From Tubulanus polymorphus (Eukaryota > Nemertea > Palaeonemertea > Tubulaniformes > Tubulanidae), in the NCBI RefSeq assembly GCF_964204645.1, contig NC_134032.1, forward strand, positions 16,430,775 to 16,494,774: DNA of 64,000 bases, read 5' to 3'. This document shows, piece after piece, positions 33,101 through 52,765 of the stretch. Below the pieces are notes generated by a model. It saw only the letters and a list, made by a program, of their open reading frames with translations, was not told where the DNA came from and ran no database searches. How positions within the stretch are numbered: the first letter of the stretch is position 1; each line of letters opens with the position of its first letter. Made by a program: the position numbers and the translations under genes.

Positions 33101-34150
33101 TACCTCCTCTCCCCCATCGACCTCCTCTACCTCCTCTCTCCCCCATCGACCTCCTCTACCTCCTCTCTCCCCCATCTACCTCCTCTACCTCCTCTCTCTC
33201 ATCGACCTCCTCTACCTCCTCTCTCCCCCATCGACCTCCTCTACCTCCTCTCTCCCCCATCTACCTCCTCTACCTCCTCTCTCTCATCGACCTCCTCTAC
33301 CTCCTCTCCCCCCATCTACCTCCTCTACCTCCTCTCCCCCATCGACCTCCTCTACCCCCTCTCTCCCACATCGACCTCCTCTACCTCCTCTACCTCCTCT
33401 CTCTCATCGACCTCCTCTACCTCCTCTCTCCCCCATCGACCTCCTCTACCTCCTCTCTCCCCCATCGACCTCCTCTACCTCCTCTCTCCCCCATCGACCT
33501 CCTCTACCTCCTCTCTCCCCCATCGACCTCCTCTACCTCCTCTCTCCCCCATCGACCTCCTCTACCTCCTCTCTCCCCCATCGACCTCCTCTACCTCCTC
33601 TCTCCTCATCGACCTCCTCTACCTCCTCTCTCCCCCATCAACCTCCTCTACCTCCTCTCTCCCCCATCAACCTCCTCTACCTCCCCTCTCCCACATCTAC
33701 CTCCTCTACCTCCTCTCTCCCCCATCGACCTCCTCTACCTCCCCTCTCCCACATCGACCTCCTCTACCTCCTCTCTCCTCATCGACCTCCTCTACCTCCT
33801 CTCTCTCTCATCGACCTCCTCTACCTCCCCTCTCCCACATCGACCTCCTCTACCTCCTCTCTCCTCATCGACCTCCTCTACCTCCTCTCTCCCCCATCGA
33901 CCTCCTCTACCTCCCCTCTCCCACATCGACCTCCTCTACCTCCTCTCTCCTCATCGACCTCCTCTACCTCCTCTCTCCCCCATCGACCTCCTCTACCCCC
34001 TCTCTCTCTCATCGACCTCCTCTACCTCCTCTCTCCCCCATCGACCTCCTCTACCTCCTCTCTCCCCCATCGACCTCCTCTACCTCCTCTCTCCCCCATC
34101 TACCTCCTCTACCTCCTCTCTCCCCATTGACCTCCTCTACCTCCTCTTAT
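30125..34150 (+). repeat. 4-kb pyrimidine-rich minisatellite array
   Basis: About 140 copies of a unit such as atcgacctcctctacctcct plus ctctccccc. Lengths vary by insertion of extra ctacctcct blocks, and longer blocks of several hundred bases are duplicated (for example around 30150 and 30450). The plus strand is overwhelmingly C+T. It is open in one plus frame for 1353 codons (SPIDLLYLL type), explained by stop-free composition. Confidence 0.97.
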
Positions 34151-34185
34151 TCGCGTGTGGCTGATATTGAAACCATTTGATGATT

Positions 34186-34489
34186 TATTTTATGAATATT
34201 TTAATCGACTCTCCTCGAGTCGTGCAGAATCGGTTGTCAACGTGTCAACCGGTTGCCTGGAGCCATCATACACATCTTGTTTCAATTCTAACGAAGAAAA
34301 AGTGGATGTATCTCCGGCTACGTGGCTGTATTACCCTATAACGGATGGCTGCGTATTATAACCCTATAACGGGTGAATAGAAAACATGATGGATTAGTAT
34401 GAGATATCCTATTAATGTGTGTATTTGTCACTTGTTGCATCATTGTCAGCAGCAGCAGCAGCAGCAGCAGCAGCTAGTGTTAACTCATT
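34186..34489. other. PASK 5' flank
   Basis: No coding exon. A (CAG)n run of 8-9 units at about 34448-34474 lies in the presumed 5' UTR, 16 bp before the proposed PASK start codon. Confidence 0.5.
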
Positions 34490-44124
<9,635 letters not shown>

Positions 44125-44489
44125 AACACCTCTACCCTCCCTCCCCGTCAATCCCTCCCTCCCTTCACCCCTCCATCCCTCCCCTCCCTCCCTTCACCCT
44201 TCAATCCCTTCATCTCTCCCTCCTCCCTCCATCTCTCCCTCCTCCCTCCATCTCTCCCTCCTCACTCCATTGCTCACTCCTGTTGAACTATTGTGTTGTA
44301 TGATAAATTATTTGTGATTAGATATTTTGTGATAAAAATGAATGTGTGTGATTTGATTTGTATGAATAATGTTTATAAACACTGCCTTCAAATTATCTGC
44401 ACTGCTGCATTTACATTTACCATAAACGGCTACTTATACAATATACGAACAGTTCAAAATATTTGTGTTTTATTTTCACTGTCTGGACT

Positions 44490-45250
44490 TAGCATGTTCA
44501 TGGAGGAGGATGTACAGGAGTGTCCCGGGTTCGAACCAAGCAATTACTGATACAAATTCAGAGTGCTCCTGATGCTGTATGGAGGAAGTGCAAGGTTTGT
44601 GGGGTTCGCCATCTATCGGAATTTCACTGAACTCTCGGAAATTTCTATTCTTGCTAATGATAACGTTTGACAATGAGAGGTATTTTACATGCGCCATCTA
44701 ACGGAAAATGACATTAACACATTGAATCGAAAGATAAAAGGTTCTCCTTCGTAATTACTGATATTGATTCAGAGTGGTCCTGATGCAGAATAGAGATGAT
44801 CCGGGGTGTCCCGGGTTCGAACCCAGTAATTACTGACACTGGTTCAGAGTGGTACTGATGCTGAATGGAGGATGTTATTGTACAGGGGTGTCCCTGGGTT
44901 CGAACCCAGTAATTACTGGTACTGGTTCAGAGTGGTCCTGATGCTGAATAGAGGATGTGCAGGGGGTGTCGCGGCCGTACGGTGCTGCCGCTATGCTCAT
45001 CGTTAGCGGGTTTTTCATACACTAACGCAAGCCAACTCTGGCAATCGATGTGCTTCCCTGTTACTGCCATAACCCTAGCTTGCCATAGTTGACTAACTTT
45101 AGTGTATGAAAATCCCGCTAACAATGAGCATAGCGGCAGCACCGTACGGTGAAATGTTGATATCTTAAAAGTAATTACTGACACTGATTCAGAGTGGTCC
45201 TGATGCAGAATAGAAGATGTACAGGGGTGTCCCGGGTTCACAGTAATTAC
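44490..45250 (+). repeat. Degenerate tandem repeat with gggttcgaaccc
   Basis: Five or six diverged copies of a roughly 100-120 bp unit containing gtgtcccgggttcgaaccca, gtaattactgacactggttc and agagtggtcctgatgctgaa. The palindrome gggttcgaaccc resembles a pol III B box, so these may be remnants of a tRNA-derived element. Confidence 0.7.
44975..45149. mobile_element. MITE, 175 bp, about 51-bp inverted repeats
   Basis: The left arm begins ccgtacggtgctgccgctat and the right arm ends atagcggcagcaccgtacgg. Arms are complementary over about 51 bp with two mismatches, leaving a loop of about 73 bp. It is inserted in one unit of the tandem repeat. A diverged relative of the arm lies near 15461. No transposase. 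Confidence 0.82.
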
Positions 45251-45404
45251 TGTGTCCCGGGCTCCATTCTGAACTAGTGATTTAGGAAATTTGAAATGGA
45301 TTGCGACCCTAACACTTATCGTAGAATGATACGCGAGTATGGTCACCACACCTGACCGGTCACCAACACTGACCAGACTGGCTTAGAAACTATGTCCGGC
45401 GGTT

Positions 45405-45520
45405 GTGGTCGATGGCCTAGTGGTTAGTGTGCTCGGCTGGCACGCTGGAGGTGTTCGGTTCGAATCCTGCTAGGGTTAGGGTTACGGACGGGCTACGGTT
45501 AGGGTCATGGACGAGCCGGC
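45405..45520 (+). mobile_element. tRNA-derived SINE with TTAGGG-like tail
   Basis: gatggcctagtggttagtgt (A box-like), ctcggctggcacgctgg, then cggttcgaatcctgc (B box-like), followed by tagggttagggttacgg and further gggtta-like repeats. Same family as the minus-strand copy at 4835-4920. Confidence 0.75.
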
Positions 45521-45917
45521 TAGTTATGGGCGCAGTTTAGTATGTGACCCAGTATTCGAGAAGTATATTTTGGTGTGAATTTTTGTAGGCTATATTTCTA
45601 ATTCAATCATTTTGATAATCCGACTACAATTCACATAATAATGAATTTGGAAGCAATTTTTATTTCTGATTTTTTAAACGGAACCGGTTTGAATCCCGTA
45701 GTCCAATTTTGGTGACAGACAAAAAGCGTCACGCAATAAATGATGTATTATATATAGTGTGTGCGCGACTCTTGGGTATTTCACTCTTTACTGACAACAT
45801 ATGTTTTATGTATTGAACGCGAGCTCGATGTTGGTTTTTATAGATATTTCACAGCATAATGCGTAATACACTGAACTGGAGCTCGTATGTGCGTTCAGTT
45901 GAGTCCTGGGACGGTTC

Positions 45918-45950
45918 TGATGCTGGTGCTGCTGGTGCTGGTGCTGCTGG

Positions 45951-45982
<32 letters not shown>
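45918..45982 (+). repeat. CTG/GGTGCT tract
   Basis: Run of ctgctggtgctg units and then pure CTG, upstream of the glutamate receptor start. If translation began at 45859 it would encode a Gly/Ala run, which is unlikely before a signal peptide. Confidence 0.85.
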
Positions 45983-45984
<2 letters not shown>

Positions 45985-46008
45985 TGTAACAGGAATACGC
46001 CTTCAAAC

Positions 46009-49000
46009 ATGATCGGGATGTACGTCAGAATTAGTTTTATTCTATGGTTATTTGTGGTGTTTACTGCGGCTCAAGACGTCGATGAACCGCGCTGTACAAT
46101 CATTAAAATAGGTCAGTATAGTAACAGTACCGCCTTGCCTCCAGAGGTGACCTTGTCCTAGTTAGGGGTGACCTTCGTAGAGCGTCCTCTGGGTGGAAAC
46201 CGTTACAATACTGTTCATAAACATTTATACCCAGCATATGCGCTATCTATGGAGTTCTGTGAATTTTAGAATTTATCTTTAATGAATTATATTTGACTCT
46301 TGTTTCATTTTTCATTTTAATCAACAATATTGTGCAACCACCATACTCCCTGACGAGGGCGACGGTTTATCGGGGGTTGTTGTTAACTCGTTTATCTCGT
46401 TTAAATTGATACCAGTTTACAATTGGCTGTAAAACTCCGCTCATAATAAACACCGCAGTGTCGTCTTGTTATTGTGATAGGTTTGATAAGAGGAGATGAC
46501 GAATTCAGAACCGGTGCGATTGAAATTATCTTAAGAGGTTTGGTCAGTACTCAGAGATTTGAAACTTCGAGCGCAATAGTGCAATATTTCTGGAATCGCA
46601 CAGCACCAGTTTTATGTACAAATAATCGACCAGGATACAAGTTAATCACAAGAGTAGTTCACGTTCTACCAGGACGATACAGCATTCAACGTGAGTAGTT
46701 TTATCTGTGGTCAGTCAATGGCAGTTGCCCCCCCCCCCTCCACTCACAGTCAGTGGCAGTCTGTCAGCCCCCCCCCACTTACAGTCAGTGGCAGTCTGTC
46801 AGCCCCGCCCCCCCCCCCACTCACAGTCAGTGGCAGTCTGTCAGCCCCGCCCCCCCCCCCCACTCACAGTCAGTGGCAGTCAGTGGCAGTCTGTCAGCCC
46901 CGCCCTAGTCAGTGGCAGATTTGATATAAACTTTTAAATTTTTAAAATTTTAGGCAATGAAATTTTGAAAGCAGATTACGATATTTTTATCGGTTCAGTT
47001 AACGAATTAGTGTTGAACATAGCGATGACTCATTCGATCCCGTATATTGTATACGAGATGGGAACAACAGATATCAAACAGCGACGCAGCGACAAATTCC
47101 GCAATTCTACAATTATCAACATGTTCCCGTTATTTCAAGATACAATACATGTTTTCACCGATTTCGCCTCAGTGCACGCTAGAACAAGGATCTACCTATT
47201 GGCCGGCTCTGAATTCGCTGAGAGTGAGTTTATTTCATTATGGATGAACGGCCGGATAAGCTGGTTGTTGTTGCTGGTATTAATCCCGGTATATTGTTGT
47301 GTTGTAGAGGCTGCCAGTGTCCGACAGGCATTTAGTGGTAACAACCAGTACATCGAGTTAAACATCGGACTTCCTGGGAAATCCTTTAATGCGCCCTCTA
47401 TTGCTAAAACCATCGTCGAAAAAGACATCGATATCGTGTTTTACTGGTTATTTAAGGAACGATTTGATATTTTTCAGGTGATTCAGTTAAGTGTGAACCT
47501 CGGTTTCGGTTGTGAATCAATTGTAAATTCTGGATTTTGTTTCAGGTTATAGTTGAAACACAGCGACGAAGACAAGGTAAAGAAAATATCGTGTGGGTCG
47601 ATTCTAACTTGGTAAGTGACTATAGATACTGGTTCCTGCCTCGGCTGGGATTCCAACCTCTATCATTAACTCCTCCTCCCTTTCAATCTATTTACAGGAT
47701 GAAAACTTACGACGCGATTATATTGAAATAATAAAACAACACGATACAAGGACATATTGGTTCGCTATTTCTGCTCTACCATCTTTAGTTTATAATCATC
47801 GGTTCCATATTTTGGTAAACGAGCTGAAACCGTTCGAAGTTAAAAACACTGACCAGATATCTATAGGTCTCGAGCCGATTATTTTACTGATGCGCGCGCT
47901 ACAGGAAATATCGTATCGCGAGTTTACGAGTAAAAAACTGGCGAAAATTCTCAAAACGGTACAAAACATGAAAATACAACTTAAACTCGATTAGTCGCAG
48001 TGATGATCATAACATCGTTGATTACTCATCGAAATAATGACTTTTACACTTAGTTAATTGAATTAAGAAAATAAATAACGACTCGTAATTACGAGTAATA
48101 GGGATGATTTCAGTCACGTGACGACCTATACAAATGATGATGTAACAAGGTTTAACTACGTTTCAGGTCAATGAATCGATCAGATGCAGATGTTGAATTT
48201 TAATTCAATGTCGTTTAATAATTGTTGATTTATCGCACGCGCAGGAATTCCATCCATTCCATATACAATACGATCATGTACGCCACCTTTTATCGTTTAA
48301 GGTCACTATAAACCATGTAATAGATAAACGTCACTGGTGGAGGAGCGATGTTCACATCGCTGGTGATGTTTCATTCGATGAATTTGGAACCAGGGAAAAT
48401 TTCACGTTATTTCTAAGACTTCGGAATCTGCGCGGAGTTTTCAAAGAAGTAAGTTTGAAATGTCGAAGCATAAGTGAAAACTCATACTGCGCCCTCTACT
48501 GACAGTTTTGTTTATTACAATACAGAAACTATGGTTGTCGAATGATAAAACTTTACCACATTTGTTCAAATCAGCGAAACGAGACAAGGACAAAATGATC
48601 ACAATAGCAGCAGTACTGGTAAGTCTCCTCGGCGGGTCAGTAGCTGAGCGGGGGGGGGGGCATGAATAGCAGCAGTACTGGTAAGTCTCCTCGGCGGGTC
48701 AGTAGCTGAGCGGGGGGGGGGGTGCACGAATAGCAGCAGTACTGGTAAGTCTCCTCGGCGGGTCAGTAGCTGAGCGGGGGGGGGCACGAATAGCAGCAGT
48801 ACAGGTAAGTCTCCTCGGCGGGTCAGTAGCTGAGCGGGTGGGGAACCCCCTCTGGATCCGCGCCTGCAGTTATTGCAATTTACTATGCTTTATATACAAT
48901 TAATGCAATGTTTCTGAATTTCAGGATGAGCCATTTATCTTTCATAAAACTATCAATACAGTCGACTATAAACACGACAATAAAACGAGACCATTGTCTG

Positions 49001-51013
49001 ATTTTCAAGGTTTATGCGTCGACATTTTGAAAAAGATCAAACGTTATCTCCGCGATTATCAAGGTTTAAATGTGGATTTCCAGATATTACCCGTTACTAG
49101 ATACGGTCAATTAGAACGCGCAGGTGATTGGTCGGGCGCATTTGGTTATCTAGTAAGTGTTGTTTGTGTCTGTGATACTAACTAAGACCCATTTGGACAC
49201 GCGCCTTTTTCTTCCTAACTCCTATTAATGGTTTTTCTTAAACACTCGATTCATCCCACATGGCTGGGGGTCTCACAGGTTTGATCCTTCATCAATCACA
49301 CGTGACCGTTATATGTAAATTGTTTTCTCTCTGGCAGCACAACTCGTTGTATAACGTCAGTCTACTGGTCGGTGGAATATCATCAAATAAACAACGTTTA
49401 GCTGATTTTGAATTCACCGACGGTTACATATTCGACGGAATATCATTCATTTATAAGAAACATTCCTATTACAACATGTTCGGATTTGCGAAACCGTTTG
49501 ATTTGAAAGTTTGGTTCGCCCTCGCTATCGCGCTCATCGTCAGCGCCATCTTTTATTACGCCGTCTACCGGTTAAATCCTAGCGGAGCGGACAACGACCC
49601 GGACACCAGGTTCGATTTGAAGCAGAGTTTCTGGTATTCGTACAGTACTATTATTCAAGCTGGCGCCCCCTATGAACCGGTTCGGTTGCACATGCGCGTG
49701 TTCAGCTCATTTTACTTTTTCTTCGCGCTGATAGTTATAGGCTGTTACACGGGTAATCTAGCGAACTTCCTCACCGAACAGAATTACCCGAAAATGAATT
49801 CATTCGAACAACTTAGAACAACGCAAAGAAAACAAGGCAATGAGATATTCATGATAAAAGACGGCGCCACTGAGTTATATTTTGAAGATCAGGCTCGGTA
49901 TTATTTGAAGAGCGGGGACTCGATTAAATGGAAAACGGTGAAATCAGCGATTGAAGGAATTAAAACGGTGGAGAACTATACGAATTCTGATACTAGAATA
50001 TTCATCAGTAACTGGGTTCGTCTGTCGTACGCAGCAGGTAAACCATGACCTCACAACGCGTCATAATGACCGTCAAATCCTTAGTGCTAGGGGTTGGACA
50101 TTTAACGGGTTGTTTCTATAAACAGGTCGAGCGGATCGATGTGATCTAGTGGTTTCTCCATCTCTGGTAGATATTCAACCATTAGCGTTTGCCATGCGTC
50201 GAGGTTATGTGCTCAAATCTGACATACAACACGCGATGCAAGCTTTATTGAGCGAAGGGAAGGTCGATCAGTCCATGAATTAGTGAGTTCAACTTAAACT
50301 TAGTCCGATGCTACAGTTAAATTAAACCCTAACCACAACTCTAAAACCGGGTCCACAGTAGAAATCAACTCACACAACTGTGGAACTGGATTCAGAGTCA
50401 AACCTAACCCACACAACTGTGGAACTGCAAAAGCCTAAACTAATGTAGAATTGTATATTTGATACTGAAGTAATATATGATTTATGTTTGTATAGTTGGT
50501 TGAGACCGCGAGGTAAATGTCAAGTTTTTACCAAGGAAGATAAAGATGAAATTGAACCGTTAACTATTCACCATTTTGCTGGTATAATGATCATTCTTAC
50601 TGTGATGGTTATTTTCTCGTTTATCGTCGTCGGAGGGAAATTACTATTCTATAAATGTGGAGGCAAACGAACCCCGATCAGAGCACCGCCGGTAATTATT
50701 TCATCATCTAACCCCGATCAGAGCACCGCCGGTAATTATTTCATCATCTAATCCCGATCAGAGCACCGCCGGTAATTATTTCATCATCTAATCCCGATCA
50801 GAGCACCGCCGGTAATTATTTCATCATCTAATCCCCAAATGATGAATAGACGAAATCAATATGTTATAAAAGTCACATATTTAGTTCGTCCTAAAGTGCG
50901 GAAACCTGTTATCGCTGCCTGGCGGCTATTTTTATATATTCGTTATTTTCCAGGATGAAACCGAGGAAAATGAAACGAAGAAACTAAATCCCGGTGGTAT
51001 GAAATTAAAATAA
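46009..51013 (+). CDS. Divergent ionotropic glutamate receptor subunit
   Basis: Ligand-gated cation channel subunit of the plasma membrane. Thirteen exons: 46009-46111, 46481-46690, 46954-47223, 47308-47477, 47546-47611, 47698-47958, 48245-48448, 48526-48618, 48925-49152, 49338-50037, 50126-50282, 50496-50691 and 50954-51013; all phases agree, 905 residues. I start at ATG 46009 because it gives a signal peptide (MIGMYVRISFILWLFVVFTA). After the amino-terminal domain come S1 (FQGLCVDILKKI, LLVGGISSNKQRLADFEFTD), M1 (VWFALAIALIVSAIFYYAVY), pore (SFWYSYSTIIQAGAP), M3 (FALIVIGCYTGNLANFLTEQ, for the usual SYTANLAAFL), S2 and M4 (FAGIMIILTVMVIFSFIVVG). The changed M3 gate and pore mark it as a lineage-divergent subunit; ligand unknown. 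Two introns have repeated donors, so the C-terminal tail (RAPP/DETEENETKKL) is one of several options. Confidence 0.92.
46725..46915 (+). repeat. C-rich minisatellite in glutamate receptor intron 2
   Basis: Units of agtcagtggcagtctgtcag followed by a run of C. It lies just after the donor at 46691. Confidence 0.88.
48604..48838 (+). repeat. 60-64 bp tandem repeat carrying a splice donor, 4 copies
   Basis: Unit aatagcagcagtactg/gtaagtctcctcggcg plus a tail ending in a G run. The first copy contains the end and GTAAGT donor of exon 48526-48618; donors recur at 48681, 48745 and 48805. The G run varies in length. Confidence 0.92.
50671..50835 (+). repeat. 40-bp tandem repeat carrying a splice donor, 4 copies
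   Basis: Unit ccccgatcagagcaccgccg/gtaattatttcatcatctaa. The first copy contains the donor of exon 50496-50691 (CCG/GTAATT). As 40 is not a multiple of three, each copy presents the donor in a different phase. Confidence 0.93.
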
Positions 51014-52400
51014 ACTACTAATTACTTAATTACAATTAACAACATAATCTTTAAATACAATCAGCTGTTTTTTCCTTTTTGCAGTAAAAAATCAAACACA
51101 GACCTCGAGTATCTGAAAAACTGTGACGTCATACGTTTACTAATCACGTGACATAGATGTTAATATCACATGGCGTCGTCGAAAGCTACTAATCACGTGA
51201 CATACGTCATATCTCTCATGACGCCATGTATCGAATAATCACGTGACTACGCAGATTAGGGGCAGGCGAGTTGAATTTAACCCCATGACTAACAATGTGA
51301 ACCATGACCTGAAATCTACAGGGTTTTTCTCTATATTTTTACTATATACATGTTTTTTCGTTGATATTTTTCTAATGAGTGTCTGATTTTATAACGTATC
51401 GATGTAAGGGTTTTCACTTGAAGGTATAAATTAAAAATATAACATAAAATATCTATTACAAATTGATAAATAAACTACATGTATATTTGAATAAATGTTC
51501 TAATTACAAGTAGAATGATTCCGTTTTTTATTTCATATTTCTCCCGTCTTGGTATTACCTTCTCGATGAGTGCTGCCCTCTAGTGGTGCCCTCTAGTTCA
51601 GCAGTTTGACTAGAGTTTATCTAATATTACTAGACATCTTCGAATGCTAACATATAATTCTTACTCTCAGTGTCATTTGGGGAATTCATCGCATTACTGA
51701 AATCATGTCTATTTTTTGGTTCAAATTTATGATTCCAATCCAATTTACAAAGTGTTAGTCATTTTGATAAACCATTAGCACTGATGAAGTCAGTCTCTGG
51801 GGATGACGACATTTCACACATATAAACGGTTTTAATGATGTTGAAAGGATGCAGGTTACAGGCTACAGATTGTCTGAAGGGTTTCAGGTTCCAGGCTGTA
51901 GATTGTCTGGAAGGAATGCAGGCCCCAGGCTGTAGATTGTCTGAAGGGATGCAGGCTCCAGGCTGTAGATTGTCTGAAGGGATGCCGGCTCCAGGCTACA
52001 GATTGCGATTCTGTGATTTTTGAAAACACTCCCGATATTCAGATCGTAAAACCAGTAAATCTAAAATATGTCAAAACCTAATTTATTAATAATTTGCCGA
52101 TATAAATATTAGAGAAAATGTTACATCATTTTCACAATAATACATTCTAGTTAAACTGGTGCATATAGTATAGACGAGCCAGAGACTGCGGGGTCCGGTA
52201 ACATGGCGGCGAGACGAGCCAGAACTGCACCGACAAGCTTAGCTTTATCTATGGCTCCCCTGCTGTTATTTTACCTAAACGTATATAAACAAGATCATAA
52301 TGTCTATATTATCAAAATTGTAATTGTATTCATTATATATTGAGGTTGATTATCGAGGAAATAAAATGATATGATGATATTATTATACGTCTATCAACTA
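51014..52400. other. Intergenic between glutamate receptor and laccase (convergent)
   Basis: 3' UTR of the receptor, several acgtgacat/cacgtgac strings at 51130-51245, AATAAA-like sites near 51471 and 51489, a 36-bp repeat at 51845-52010 (gcaggctccaggctgtagat), and no supported gene. Confidence 0.6.
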
Positions 52401-52404
52401 TAGT

Positions 52405-52765
52405 GAAGTGTGTTTCATGTTGTTTAAGCGTGATGTTTCATGTTGTTTAAGCGTGATGTTTCATGTTGTTTAAGCGTGATGTTTCATGTTGTTTAAGCGT
52501 GATGTTTCATGTTGTTTAAGCGTGATGTTTCATGTATTTTAAGCGTGATGTTTCATGTTGTTTAAGCGTGATGTTTCATGTATTTTAAGCGTGATGTTTC
52601 ATGTTGTTTAAGCGTGATGTTTCATGTTGTTTATCCCGCGGTGTTTCATGTTGTTTATCCCGCGGTGTTTCATGTTGTTTATCCCGCGGTATTTCATGTT
52701 GTTTATCCCGCGGTGTTTCATGTTGTTTAACCGCGGTGTTTCATGTTGTTTAACCGTGATGTTTC
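52405..52765 (-). repeat. 23-bp minisatellite spanning the laccase stop codon
   Basis: About 16 copies of tgtttcatgttgtttaagcg plus tga and variants with tttatcccgcgg. On the gene's strand each unit reads like the last codons of the laccase (ATG AAA CAT CAC ... TAA). The real stop at 52750-52752 lies in the gene-proximal copy, so the 3' UTR is largely made of this repeat. Confidence 0.9.

Larger units (their letters stand above)
44125..46008. other. Intergenic region rich in repeats
   Basis: PASK 3' flank with a CT-rich stretch at 44130-44285, then a degenerate tandem repeat (44490-45250), a MITE (44975-45149), a SINE (45405-45520) and a CTG tract (45918-45982). No gene recognised apart from the possible 5' extension of the glutamate receptor frame (ATG at 45859). 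Confidence 0.65.

Noticed and set aside
30119-34180. 1353-codon open frame reading SPIDLLYLL/PPLPPLS repeats
   Set aside because: It is a pyrimidine-rich tandem array. Stop codons need A in the plus strand and are compositionally absent. There is no start context, no splice sites and no non-repetitive coding part.
45859-46008. Upstream in-frame ATG extending the glutamate receptor by 50 residues with a Gly/Ala run
   Set aside because: It would bury the signal peptide behind a low-complexity CTG-encoded stretch. The ATG at 46009 directly precedes a good signal peptide.
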